Part shown: piece after piece, positions 56,288 to 64,000 of the stretch
How positions within the stretch are numbered: position 1 is the stretch's first letter
How the letters are laid out: every line of letters starts with the position of its first letter
Source of the DNA: Protaetiibacter sp.
GTDB lineage: Bacteria > Actinomycetota > Actinomycetes > Actinomycetales > Microbacteriaceae
Length of the DNA: 64,000 bases
Assembly (NCBI GenBank): GCA_030150265.1
Contig: JASLGG010000027.1
Coordinates: 115,343-179,342, forward strand
Reading direction: 5' to 3'
Made by a program: the position numbers and the translations under genes
Notes under the pieces: model-generated
What the model was told of the DNA's origin: nothing
Databases searched by the model: none
What the model saw: only the letters and a program-made list of their open reading frames with translations

Positions 56288-57307
56288 GTGGCCCAGATGC
56301 GGTTGAGGCAGGCGATCGTCGCCGCGCTCGAGGACGAGATGCGCTCCGACCCGAGCGTCATGATCATGGGGGAGGACGTCGCCGTCGCCGGCGGCCCCTT
56401 CAAGACCTCTGAGGGACTGCTCGAGGAGTTCGGCCCGAACCGCGTGCGCGACACGCCGATCTCCGAGATGGCCTTCACCGGTGCCGCCGTGGGCGCCGCG
56501 ATCGCGGGTCTCAAGCCGGTGATCGAGATCATGTTCATGGAGTTCCTCGGCGTCGCACTCGACCAGCTCGTCACCGGCGCCGCCAAGATGCGATACCTCA
56601 GCAAGGGCCAGGTGTCGGTGCCGCTCGTGGTGCGCGCCTCGGTCGGGACCGGCGCGGGGTTCGGTTCGCAGCACAGCCAGACCCTCGAGAACTGGGTCAC
56701 CTCGACGCCGGGGCTGACCGTGGCCACGGTCAGCACTCCGCAGACGGCCTACGGCATCCTTCGTGCCGCCGTGCGCGACCCGGGGCCGACCATCGTGCTC
56801 GAGCCGCGTGCCCTGTACGCGGTCCGGGGGCCCGTCGAGCGCGGCGAGGGCGCGATCATCCCGCTCGGCAAGGCGATGGTCGTGCGCCCGGGCACGGCGC
56901 TCACCGTCGTCGCCATGGGGCAGACCGTCACCACGAGCCTCGCCGCCGTCGAGCAGGCGGGCATCGACGCGGAGGTCATCGACCTGCTCACCCTCGCGCC
57001 GTGGGACCGCGAGACGGTGCTCGAGTCGGTCGCCCGCACCCGACGGCTCGTCGTCGTGGAGGAGGCGCCGGAGTCGGGCGGATGGGGCGCCGAGATCGTC
57101 GCGGCGGTCACGCGGGAGCTGTTCTCCGAGCTCCTCGCGGCGCCGTTCCGCATCACCGCGCCCAACGTGCCGGTTCCCTACCAGCGCGAGCTCGAGGCCC
57201 GTTTCCTGCCGCAGGCCGGCGAGATCGCCCGTCAGCTCACCCACTACCTCTCGACCGATTCCGTGCCCGCCCCGTGGTGGGTCGCCGAAGGGATGCGCCA
57301 TGTCTGA
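56288..57307 (+). CDS. 2-oxoacid dehydrogenase E1 component, beta subunit
   Basis: A 339-residue transketolase-type pyrimidine-binding subunit. MIMGEDVAVAGGPFKTSEGL, DTPISEMAFTGAAVGAAIAGLKP (the Glu that activates thiamine diphosphate) and the C-terminal transketolase domain are clear. It forms an alpha2beta2 E1 with the next gene and oxidatively decarboxylates a 2-oxo acid such as pyruvate, a branched keto acid or, more likely here, a pathway intermediate. GAAGGGAGA 7 bases upstream supports the GTG at 56288; an ATG nine bases later is possible. Order beta-then-alpha is unusual. Confidence 0.9.
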   Translation: MAQMRLRQAIVAALEDEMRSDPSVMIMGEDVAVAGGPFKTSEGLLEEFGPNRVRDTPISEMAFTGAAVGAAIAGLKPVIEIMFMEFLGVALDQLVTGAAKMRYLSKGQVSVPLVVRASVGTGAGFGSQHSQTLENWVTSTPGLTVATVSTPQTAYGILRAAVRDPGPTIVLEPRALYAVRGPVERGEGAIIPLGKAMVVRPGTALTVVAMGQTVTTSLAAVEQAGIDAEVIDLLTLAPWDRETVLESVARTRRLVVVEEAPESGGWGAEIVAAVTRELFSELLAAPFRITAPNVPVPYQRELEARFLPQAGEIARQLTHYLSTDSVPAPWWVAEGMRHV

Positions 57308-58322
57308 GATCGCTCTGGCCACGTCGGGCACCTCGCTCGAGCGCCGCGCCGGGCTGCGCGCGGGCGACGTCGAGCGCTTCGAGCGGATGGTGGAGATCCG
57401 CGGCTTCGAGGAGCGCCTCAACGCCCTCTTCGCGAGCGGCGCGATCCACGGCACGACGCACCTCGCGATGGGCCAGGAGGCGCTCGCGGTCGGGCTCGCG
57501 ACGGAGCTCGAACCCACCGACCTCGTGACGGGCACCTATCGAGGGCACGCGCTCGCGCTCGCGCTCGGCATGTCACCGCGGGCCGTCCTCGCCGAGATCA
57601 TGGGCAAGGCCGAGGGCCCGACGGGCGGCCTGGGCGGATCGATGCATCTGTGCGACATGAGCATCGGCCTGCTGCCGACCTTCGCGATCGTGGGAGCGGG
57701 CATGCCGGTCTCGGCCGGTGCCGCCCTCGCCTTCCAGTACCGCGAGGAGCCGCGTGTGTCGGTCGCGCTGTTCGGCGACGGTTCCACCAACATCGGCGCC
57801 TTCCACGAGTCGATGAACCTCGCGGCGATCTGGCGCCTCCCCGTCGTGTTCCTGTGTGACAACAACGTCTACGGGGAGTACAGCCGCATCAACCTGACCA
57901 CGCCGATCGAGGACCTGCACCTGCGCGCGGCGTCGTACGCGATGCCGGCGATCGTGGTGGACGGCATGGACGTCCCCGCGGTGCGCGCCGCCATCGCCGA
58001 GGCGGTCGAGCGGGCGCGCTCAGGCGGCGGACCCACCTTCGTGGAGGCCAAGACCTACCGCTTCGCCGGGCATTCGCGCGCCGACACGGCGCCCTACCGC
58101 CCCGAGGGCGAGCTCGAGCACTGGCAGCAGCGCGATCCGGTGCTTCTCGCCCGTCGGTCTCTTGTGGCCGACGGCTGGGACCCCGACGTCGTCGCCGGCC
58201 TCGAGACCCGCATCGGATCGACCCTCGACGAGGTCGTCGAGACCGTGCGTGCGCTGCCCGAGCCGGCGCTCGCGACCATGTTCGACAACATCTGGACGCC
58301 TCGAGAAGGAGAAGCGCGATGA
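57300..58322 (+). CDS. 2-oxoacid dehydrogenase E1 component, alpha subunit
   Basis: A 340-residue thiamine-diphosphate subunit. The ThDP motif is FGDGSTNIGAFHESMNLAAIW to FLCDNNVYGEYS, and HTTHLAMGQEALAVG, TGTYRGHALALALG and the phosphorylation-loop-like TYRFAGHSRADTAPYR are family features. It overlaps the beta subunit gene by 8 bases. The specificity of the active site cannot be judged by eye. The partner E2 and E3 subunits are not encoded in this operon. Confidence 0.9.
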   Translation: MSEIALATSGTSLERRAGLRAGDVERFERMVEIRGFEERLNALFASGAIHGTTHLAMGQEALAVGLATELEPTDLVTGTYRGHALALALGMSPRAVLAEIMGKAEGPTGGLGGSMHLCDMSIGLLPTFAIVGAGMPVSAGAALAFQYREEPRVSVALFGDGSTNIGAFHESMNLAAIWRLPVVFLCDNNVYGEYSRINLTTPIEDLHLRAASYAMPAIVVDGMDVPAVRAAIAEAVERARSGGGPTFVEAKTYRFAGHSRADTAPYRPEGELEHWQQRDPVLLARRSLVADGWDPDVVAGLETRIGSTLDEVVETVRALPEPALATMFDNIWTPREGEAR

Positions 58323-58561
58323 GCCAGACCCGAGTGACCATGCCGCGTGTGTCGGAGACGATCGACGAGTTCTACGTGGTCGAGTGGCTCGTCGCCGAGG
58401 GCGAGACGGTCGCGGCCGAGCAGGTGCTGCTGAAGGTCGAGACCGACAAGGCGATCGTCGAGGTGCCGAGCACGGTGTCGGGGGTCCTCGTCAGCCAGCT
58501 CGTCGCGGTCGACGCGGAGATCGCCACCGGCGCCGACGTCGCGATCATCGAGACCGCCTGA
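58319..58561 (+). CDS. Free-standing lipoyl (biotinyl-type) carrier domain
   Basis: An 80-residue single lipoyl domain: MPRVSETIDEFYVVEWLVAE, then VETDKAIVEVPS with the lipoylated Lys44 at the hairpin tip, and a second half-repeat. It is the size of an E2 N-terminal lipoyl domain with no subunit-binding or acyltransferase domain after it; a stop follows directly. Its ATG overlaps the E1 alpha stop. It must pass its acyl or reduced group to an E2 or E3 encoded elsewhere, or act as an H-protein-like carrier. Confidence 0.88.
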   Translation: MSQTRVTMPRVSETIDEFYVVEWLVAEGETVAAEQVLLKVETDKAIVEVPSTVSGVLVSQLVAVDAEIATGADVAIIETA

Positions 58562-58596
58562 GCCGGCTCGCGATCCCAGTACACTGGGTCGCGGCT
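58561..58596 (+). terminator. Extended hairpin after the lipoyl gene
   Basis: GCGATCCCAG (58570-58579), loop TACA, CTGGGTCGC (58584-58592) with one bulged T; the outer arms AGCC (58561-58564) and GGCT (58593-58596) extend the stem. It sits between the catabolic cluster and lysA and probably separates their transcripts. Confidence 0.6.
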
Positions 58597-58657
58597 TCAG
58601 GGACCAAGCCGGGTCCGCTCGCCTCACTCTTCGTTCCGACGTGCCCGTGAGGTTCGC

Positions 58658-60124
58658 ATGACCGTCAACCCGCTCGCCCCCGCCGGGCTCGCGCATCCCT
58701 CCGACGCGAACGTGCTCGAGCCCGCCGTCTGGCCCTCCTCGGCGGAGCGCGTCGACTCGGGCGCCCTGCGCATCGCGGGCGTCACCGCCCCGGCGCTGCA
58801 CGCGGCCTACGGCACCCCGCTCTACGTGATCGACGAGGCGGATGCGCGGGCGCGCGCCGTGCGCATCCGGGAGGCCTTCGAGGCGGCCTTCGCGCCGATC
58901 GGCGCGGGCAGCCGGGTCTACTACGCCGGCAAGGCGTTCCTCTCGATCGAGGTCGCGCGCTGGATGATCGACGCCGGCCTCAACATCGACGTGTGCAGCG
59001 GGGGAGAGCTCGCGGTCGCGATCGCGGCCGACGTCGACCCGCGGCGGCTCGGCTTCCACGGCAACAACAAGAGCATCGCCGAGATCGACCGCGCGGTCGA
59101 GCTCGGCGTGGGCGCGATCGTGATCGACAGCGTGGTCGAGATCGAACGCGTCGCACAGGCCGCCGCCCGTCACGGACGCACCCAGGACGTGCGGCTCCGC
59201 ATCAACAGCGGGGTGCACGCCTCGACCCACGAGTACCTGGCGACGGCGCGCGAGGATCAGAAGTTCGGCATCCCGCTCGCCGAGGCGCCCGCCGCGGTCG
59301 CCGCGATCCGCGGGCACGCGAGCCTGCGGTTCCTCGGCCTGCACTCGCACATCGGCTCGCAGATCTTCGAGTCGGCGGGCTTCGCCGAGGCCGCCCGCCG
59401 CCTCCTGGCGCTGCACGCCGAGCTGCTCGCCGGCGGCGAGGTGCCCGAGCTCAACCTCGGCGGCGGCTTCGGCATCGCCTACACCGGCGCCGACCGCGTG
59501 GAGCCCGTCGAGACCATCGCGCGCGAGCTCGCGGAGGTGGTGGCCGCCGAGTGCGCGCGCCGCGGCATCCCGGTTCCCGCGATCGCCGTCGAGCCGGGGC
59601 GCGCCATCATCGGCCCCGCGGGCGTCACCCTCTACGAGGTCGGCACCGTCAAGGATGTGCCGGTCGCGGCGGGGACCGACGACGCGGTCGCCGTGCGGCG
59701 CTACGTGAGCGTCGACGGCGGCATGAGCGACAACGTGCGCACGGCGCTCTACCACGCCGAGTACACCGGCCGGCTCGCCAACCGCGCGACGGATGCGGAT
59801 GCCGCGCTCGTGCGCGTCGTCGGCAAGCACTGCGAGTCGGGCGACATCGTGGTGCGCGACGACTACCTGCCGGGTGACGTGCGGCCGGGCGACCTGCTGG
59901 CGGTCGCCGCCACGGGCGCCTACTGCTGGTCGCTCTCCAGCAACTACAACTACCTCGGCCGCCCGGCCGTGGTCGCCGTCCGCGACGGCCGGAGCCGGGT
60001 CCTCGTCCGCCGTGAGAACGAGCACGACCTGCTGCGCCGCGACGCCGGCTACTCCTCGAGCGCCGAGGAGATCGACCTGACCGACCACCTCCCCATCCGG
60101 GAGCACGGGAGAACCACCGAATGA
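58658..60124 (+). CDS. lysA: Diaminopimelate decarboxylase
   Basis: A 488-residue fold-III PLP enzyme that makes L-lysine from meso-diaminopimelate. The PLP lysine is Lys92 in YYAGKAFLS, LHSHIGSQIF and GGGFGIAYTG are the glycine-loop and dimer motifs, EPGRAIIGPAG binds phosphate, and HCESGDI carries the active-site Cys from the partner chain. CWSLSSNYN matches the C-terminal substrate Tyr region. It starts the lysA-hom-thrC-thrB run, and its stop overlaps hom. Confidence 0.96.
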   Translation: MTVNPLAPAGLAHPSDANVLEPAVWPSSAERVDSGALRIAGVTAPALHAAYGTPLYVIDEADARARAVRIREAFEAAFAPIGAGSRVYYAGKAFLSIEVARWMIDAGLNIDVCSGGELAVAIAADVDPRRLGFHGNNKSIAEIDRAVELGVGAIVIDSVVEIERVAQAAARHGRTQDVRLRINSGVHASTHEYLATAREDQKFGIPLAEAPAAVAAIRGHASLRFLGLHSHIGSQIFESAGFAEAARRLLALHAELLAGGEVPELNLGGGFGIAYTGADRVEPVETIARELAEVVAAECARRGIPVPAIAVEPGRAIIGPAGVTLYEVGTVKDVPVAAGTDDAVAVRRYVSVDGGMSDNVRTALYHAEYTGRLANRATDADAALVRVVGKHCESGDIVVRDDYLPGDVRPGDLLAVAATGAYCWSLSSNYNYLGRPAVVAVRDGRSRVLVRRENEHDLLRRDAGYSSSAEEIDLTDHLPIREHGRTTE

Positions 60125-61452
60125 TCGAGTACCGCAACCTCAGAATCGCCGTCCTCGGGGCCGGCTCCGTCGGCGCCCAGGTGGCCTCGCTCCTGCTCCG
60201 GCACGGCGACGAGCTCGCCAGCCGCGTGGGCGCGGGTCTCGAGCTCGTCGGCATCGCCGTGCGCGATCTCGACGCGCCCCGCACCGCGGAGCTGCCGCGC
60301 GAGCTGCTCACGACCGACCCCCGCTCGCTCATCCTCGGCGCCGACATCGTCATCGAGGTCATGGGCGGGATCGAGCCCGCGCGCGAGTACCTCGAGCTCG
60401 CCCTCACCTCGGGCGCCGACGTCATCACGGCCAACAAGGCGCTCCTGGCGACCCACGGGCCGGAGCTCTTCGCGATCGCCGAGCAGGTGGGCGCGCAGCT
60501 CTACTACGAGGCGGCCGTCGGCGGCGCGATCCCCATCATCCGCCCGCTCCGCGACAGCCTCGCGGGCGACCGCGTGCGCCGCATCCTGGGCATCGTCAAC
60601 GGCACCACCAACTACATCCTCGACCGCATGGACCAGGGCGGCGACTCGCTCGAGCAGGCGCTCGCGACGGCGACCGAGCTCGGCTACGCGGAGGCCGACC
60701 CCACGGCCGACATCGAGGGCTACGACGCCGCCCAGAAGGCGGCGATCCTCGCGAGCCTCGCCTTCCACACCACGGTCCCGGTCGACAGCGTGCACCGCGA
60801 GGGCATCACGGGCATCACCCACGAGCAGGTGCTCGCGGCGCAGCGGGCCGGCTTCGTCGTGAAGCTCCTCGCCGTGTGCGAGCGCCTCACCGACCCGGAG
60901 ACGGGGGAGGACGGCGTGAGCGCCCGCGTGCATCCGGCGCTCATCCCCTCGACGCATCCGCTCGCGGCCGTGCACGGGGCGCACAACGCGGTCTTCGTCG
61001 AGGCGGAGGCCGCGGGCAGCCTGATGTTCTACGGCGCGGGCGCGGGCGGCGTCGAGACGGCGTCCGCCGTGCTCGGCGACCTCGTCTCCGCGGCGCGGCG
61101 GCATGTGGTCGGCGGGCCGGGCGTCGCGGAGTCGACGCAGGCCGACCTGCCGATCCTGCCCATCAGCAAGGTCACCACGCGCTACCAGATCACGCTCTCG
61201 GTGCTCGACCGTCCGGGCGTGCTCGCGCAGATCGCGACGCTCTTCAGCGAGCACGGGGTCTCCGTGCAGGAGGTGCAGCAGACGGTCGCGACATCGGACG
61301 ACCTCGGTCGGGAGGGGAATGCGCCCGGCGCTACGCTGGTGATCGGCACGCACCGGGCGACCGAGGCCGCGCTCGCCGCGACGGTCGCCGATCTCGCCGC
61401 GAGCCCCGTGGTCGCACGGGTCGAGAGCGTGCTCCGGGTCGAAGGATTGTAG
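60121..61452 (+). CDS. hom: Homoserine dehydrogenase
   Basis: A 443-residue enzyme that reduces aspartate semialdehyde to homoserine with NAD(P)H. Rossmann motif AVLGAGSVGAQVASLLL; catalytic domain GIVNGTTNYILDRM and ADPTADIEGYDAAQKAAILA, containing the active-site Lys and acidic residues. A C-terminal ACT domain (about residues 350-443, RYQITLSVLDRPGVLAQIATL) gives threonine feedback control. It feeds both MetX (methionine) and ThrB (threonine). ATG overlaps the lysA stop by 4 bases. Confidence 0.96.
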   Translation: MIEYRNLRIAVLGAGSVGAQVASLLLRHGDELASRVGAGLELVGIAVRDLDAPRTAELPRELLTTDPRSLILGADIVIEVMGGIEPAREYLELALTSGADVITANKALLATHGPELFAIAEQVGAQLYYEAAVGGAIPIIRPLRDSLAGDRVRRILGIVNGTTNYILDRMDQGGDSLEQALATATELGYAEADPTADIEGYDAAQKAAILASLAFHTTVPVDSVHREGITGITHEQVLAAQRAGFVVKLLAVCERLTDPETGEDGVSARVHPALIPSTHPLAAVHGAHNAVFVEAEAAGSLMFYGAGAGGVETASAVLGDLVSAARRHVVGGPGVAESTQADLPILPISKVTTRYQITLSVLDRPGVLAQIATLFSEHGVSVQEVQQTVATSDDLGREGNAPGATLVIGTHRATEAALAATVADLAASPVVARVESVLRVEGL

Positions 61453-61458
61453 GAACTC

Positions 61459-62559
61459 ATGGCTCACCAGTGGCGCGGCGTGCTGCGCGAATACGCCGAC
61501 CGTCTCGACGTGACGGACGCGACGCCGATCATCACGCTCGGAGAGGGCGGCACGCCCCTCATCCCCGCACCGGCGCTCTCGGCGCGCACCGGCACGCAGG
61601 TCTGGGTCAAGTACGAGGGCATGAACCCCACCGGGTCGTTCAAGGACCGCGGCATGACGATGGCCGTCTCGAAGGCGGTCGAGCACGGTGCGAAGGCCGT
61701 GATCTGCGCCTCCACCGGCAACACCTCGGCCTCCGCGGCCGCCTACGCGACCCACGCCGGGATCACGGCCGCCGTGCTCGTGCCCGAGGGCAAGATCGCG
61801 ATGGGCAAGCTCGCCCAGGCGATCGCGCACGGCGCCGAGCTGCTGCAGGTGCGCGGCAACTTCGACGACTGCCTCGAGATCGCCCGCGAGCTCGCGGCGA
61901 ACTACCCCGTGCACCTCGTCAACTCGGTCAACAACGACCGCATCGAGGGGCAGAAGACGGCGGCCTTCGAGGTCGTCGAGGTGCTCGGCGACGCGCCCGA
62001 CTTCCACTTCATCCCCGTCGGCAACGCCGGCAACTACACGGCCTACACGCGCGGCTACAAGGAGGAGGCCGAGCGCGGCGTCACCACGAAGCGCCCGCGG
62101 ATGTTCGGCTTCCAGGCCGAGGGATCGGCGCCGATCGTGCGCGGCGAGATCGTGCGCAACCCCGAGACCATCGCGAGCGCGATCCGGATCGGCAACCCGG
62201 CCTCCTGGGAGCTCGCCCTCGCGGCGCGCGAGGAGACCGACGGCTACTTCGGCGCGGTCAGCGACGCGAAGATCCTCGAGGCGCACCGCATCCTGTCGAG
62301 CGAGGTGGGCGTCTTCGTCGAGCCCGGCTCGGCGGCGAGCGTCGCGGGCCTCCTCGATCGCGCGGAGGCGGGCGTGCTCCCGCGGGGGGCGACGGTCGTG
62401 CTGACGGTGACCGGCCACGGCCTCAAGGACCCGCAGTGGGCGCTCCGGGCGGCCGACGGCTCCGAGGTGCAGCCGACGAGCGTCGCGGTCGACGTCGCCG
62501 AGATCGCCGGCGTGCTCGGACTCTCGCGCAGCTCCGCCGACACGACGGCCTCTGCATGA
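61459..62559 (+). CDS. thrC: Threonine synthase
   Basis: A 366-residue PLP enzyme that converts O-phosphohomoserine to threonine. It is of the short bacterial type. The PLP lysine is Lys62 in MNPTGSFKDRGMTMAVSKA, the phosphate loop is CASTGNTSASAAA and the pyridine-side motif GNAGNYTAYTRGY. Six bases separate it from hom and its TGA overlaps the thrB start. Confidence 0.96.
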   Translation: MAHQWRGVLREYADRLDVTDATPIITLGEGGTPLIPAPALSARTGTQVWVKYEGMNPTGSFKDRGMTMAVSKAVEHGAKAVICASTGNTSASAAAYATHAGITAAVLVPEGKIAMGKLAQAIAHGAELLQVRGNFDDCLEIARELAANYPVHLVNSVNNDRIEGQKTAAFEVVEVLGDAPDFHFIPVGNAGNYTAYTRGYKEEAERGVTTKRPRMFGFQAEGSAPIVRGEIVRNPETIASAIRIGNPASWELALAAREETDGYFGAVSDAKILEAHRILSSEVGVFVEPGSAASVAGLLDRAEAGVLPRGATVVLTVTGHGLKDPQWALRAADGSEVQPTSVAVDVAEIAGVLGLSRSSADTTASA

Positions 62560-63494
62560 GCCTCCTCGGCCGCTCCGTCACGGTCCGGGTCCCCGCCACC
62601 ACGGCGAACCTCGGACCGGGCTTCGACACGCTCGGCATGGCGCTCGCGGTCTACGACGAGCTCCAGGTCACGGTCCGGGCGCAGCCGGGCGCCACGGTGC
62701 GGGTCGTCGGCGTCGGCGAGGGCGAGGTGCCCACCGACGAGACGAACCTCGTGGTCCGCTCGATCGCGCACGCCTTCGCCTCCGTCGGCCAGCAGATGCC
62801 GGGCCTCGATCTCGTGGCGCACAACGCCATCCCGCACGGGCGGGGGATGGGCTCCTCCGGCACCGCGATCGTGGCGGGCATCATGGCCGCCAAGGGACTG
62901 CTCGAGGGGGTCGTCGACTTCGACGCCGACCGGCTGCTGGCGCTCGCGACCGAGCTCGAGGGGCACCCGGACAACGTGGCGCCCGCCCTGTTCGGCGGCC
63001 TCACGATCACCTGGGTCACGCCCGAGGGCCCGCGCTTCAAGAAGCTCATCGTGCACCGCGGCGTGAGCCCGCTCGTCGCGGTGCCGCGGGAGCGCACGAT
63101 GTCGACGGCGCTCGCCCGCAGCCTGCAGCCCGAGTCGGTGCCGCACGAGGACGCGATCTTCAACGTGTCCCGCTCGGCGCTGCTCATCGCGGCGCTCGTG
63201 CAGAGCCCCGAGCTGCTGCTCGCGGCCACGGAGGACAAGCTGCACCAGAGCTACCGCGCGAGCGCGATGCCGGAGACCGACGCGCTCATCCGCGTGCTCC
63301 GCGCGGACGGCCTCGCGGCCGTCGTCTCGGGCGCCGGCCCGTCGATCCTCGTGCTCGGCTCCGACCCCTCGCAGCGCCTGCGGGCGGCGGAGCTCATCGC
63401 CCAGCACTCCGAGTCGCCGTGGGAGTGCCTGATGCTCGCCGTCGACTTCCGGGGTGCTACAGTGGTGCTGCATTCGGACGACGCCGCGGCGTAA
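62556..63494 (+). CDS. thrB: Homoserine kinase
   Basis: A 312-residue GHMP-family kinase that phosphorylates L-homoserine. The N-terminal RVPATTANLGPGFDTLGMAL and the ATP loop IPHGRGMGSSGTAIVAG are diagnostic, and VVSGAGPSILVLG is the third GHMP motif. Its product is used by ThrC, encoded upstream. The ATG overlaps the thrC stop. A weak hairpin (63496-63520) follows the stop. Confidence 0.96.
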   Translation: MSLLGRSVTVRVPATTANLGPGFDTLGMALAVYDELQVTVRAQPGATVRVVGVGEGEVPTDETNLVVRSIAHAFASVGQQMPGLDLVAHNAIPHGRGMGSSGTAIVAGIMAAKGLLEGVVDFDADRLLALATELEGHPDNVAPALFGGLTITWVTPEGPRFKKLIVHRGVSPLVAVPRERTMSTALARSLQPESVPHEDAIFNVSRSALLIAALVQSPELLLAATEDKLHQSYRASAMPETDALIRVLRADGLAAVVSGAGPSILVLGSDPSQRLRAAELIAQHSESPWECLMLAVDFRGATVVLHSDDAAA

Positions 63495-63585
63495 CCCGGC
63501 GTGAGGATGCATCTCACCGGCACTCGCCGACCGCGGCCTCCCGCAGTTCTTTGACATCCGAGCCGCAACGCGCGGTGCCCCCCAT

Positions 63586-63607
63586 CCCGGGAATCCCTAT
63601 GCCCGGG
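63586..63607 (+). promoter_or_regulatory. Hairpin in the rho leader
   Basis: CCCGGG (63586-63591) and CCCGGG (63602-63607) form a 6-base stem with a 10-base loop, ending 18 bases before the rho start and close to its ribosome-binding site AAAGGACG. It may influence rho translation or autogenous control; the upstream leader is C-rich, as Rho-binding RNA would be. Confidence 0.4.
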
Positions 63608-63625
63608 ACGAAAGGACGATCAGTC

Positions 63626-64000
63626 GTGACCGACGCCACCACCCCCGCGGCCGCCGTGGGGGATCGCGCCGCCCTGAGCCGCCTGCGGCTTCCGGAGCTC
63701 CAGGCTCTGGCCGCCCAGCACGGCATCACCGGCGTGTCCCAGATGCGCAAAGGAGATCTCGTGGACACTCTCTCCGACCTTCCCTCATCCGCCGACGACG
63801 TCGCGGTGACCGAGCCCGCGGTGGAGGCCCCCGCGGACGCCGAGGCACCCACCGTCGACACGTCGGCTCCCGAGGTGCCCGCGGCGGATGCCGAGGCTCC
63901 CGAGGAGACGGCGGACGTCGTCGCCGAGGCCGCTCCCGCCGAGGCTGCCGAGCAGCCCGCCGCTCCGGCCCGCCGGGGCTCGCGCCGGGCGAGCGTCGCC
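63626..64000 (+). CDS. rho: Transcription termination factor Rho (N-terminal part, cut by window edge)
   Basis: The first 125 residues are present. The Rho N-terminal helical motif is LSRLRLPELQALAAQHGI with VSQMRKGDLVDTLS. It is followed by an acidic Ala/Glu/Pro-rich insert and then a basic Arg-rich patch (ARRGSRRASVA) that starts the disordered linker. Actinobacterial Rho proteins carry such long inserts before the RNA-binding domain. GTG start with AAAGGACG at 7 bases. The hexameric ATPase core lies outside the window. Confidence 0.93.
   Translation, partial: MTDATTPAAAVGDRAALSRLRLPELQALAAQHGITGVSQMRKGDLVDTLSDLPSSADDVAVTEPAVEAPADAEAPTVDTSAPEVPAADAEAPEETADVVAEAAPAEAAEQPAAPARRGSRRASVA

Noticed and set aside
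63541..63580. TTGACA (63551-63556) as the rho promoter
   Set aside because: No acceptable -10 hexamer lies 16-19 bases downstream, so I did not annotate a promoter.
1..64000. CRISPR arrays, rRNA, prophage, insertion sequences
   Set aside because: No regularly spaced repeats, rRNA-like stretches, phage genes or transposases were seen on either strand.

Overview
The window is dense, very GC-rich DNA (about 70 percent or more by eye) with short intergenic gaps and many ATGA/GTGA start-stop overlaps. The order lysA-hom-thrC-thrB-rho, adjacent metX and metY, an IdeR/DtxR iron box and frequent leaderless starts point to an actinobacterium. Microbacteriaceae is my best guess; the genus cannot be told. 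No CRISPR array, rRNA, prophage or insertion sequence was seen. No gene-free stretch exceeds 300 bases; the longest gap is the 217-base control region at 42294-42510.

Layout. 1-13.7 kb: a truncated sensor kinase, methionine synthesis (metX, metY), two drug-type MFS exporters, a membrane acyltransferase, an SDR, a phosphoribosyltransferase / S51 peptidase / uracil-DNA glycosylase run, an ABC exporter pair and a GNAT. 13.2-23.5 kb: Lrp regulator with divergent rhodanese, a GntR-controlled ABC pair, a large LuxR-type ATPase regulator, an amidase, an iron-box-controlled SIP-domain protein, an HExxH membrane protein, an arginase relative, and an ECF sigma factor with a membrane partner. 23.5-33.3 kb: a lower-GC membrane glycerophosphodiesterase beside tRNA-Arg(CCG), argS, small envelope proteins, and an epimerase / BASS transporter / flavin monooxygenase operon. 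58.6-64 kb: the aspartate-family operon lysA-hom-thrC-thrB, then the start of rho.

The most notable part is 33.4-58.6 kb: about 26 genes in seven probable transcription units. They encode a sugar-type ABC importer, a rhamnose-mutarotase-like protein, a fucose-isomerase-like protein, four SDRs, a Gfo/Idh oxidoreductase, an alcohol dehydrogenase, two lactonase-type amidohydrolases, an SGNH esterase, two enolase-superfamily dehydratases, a DapB-like dehydrogenase, a CoA-transferase / double-hotdog hydratase / CitE-lyase triad, a two-subunit 2-oxoacid dehydrogenase E1 with a free-standing lipoyl domain, and an unrecognised Cys-rich protein. Seven copies of a near-palindrome resembling TGGAAACGATTCCA lie in the control regions. 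Most sit directly at or just after a -10 element. The cluster encodes one LacI-family repressor, the obvious binder. I infer a single regulon for non-phosphorylative oxidation of an unidentified sugar, sugar ester or sugar acid down to CoA thioesters. It lies between argS and lysA, which are adjacent in corynebacteria, suggesting that it was inserted there.
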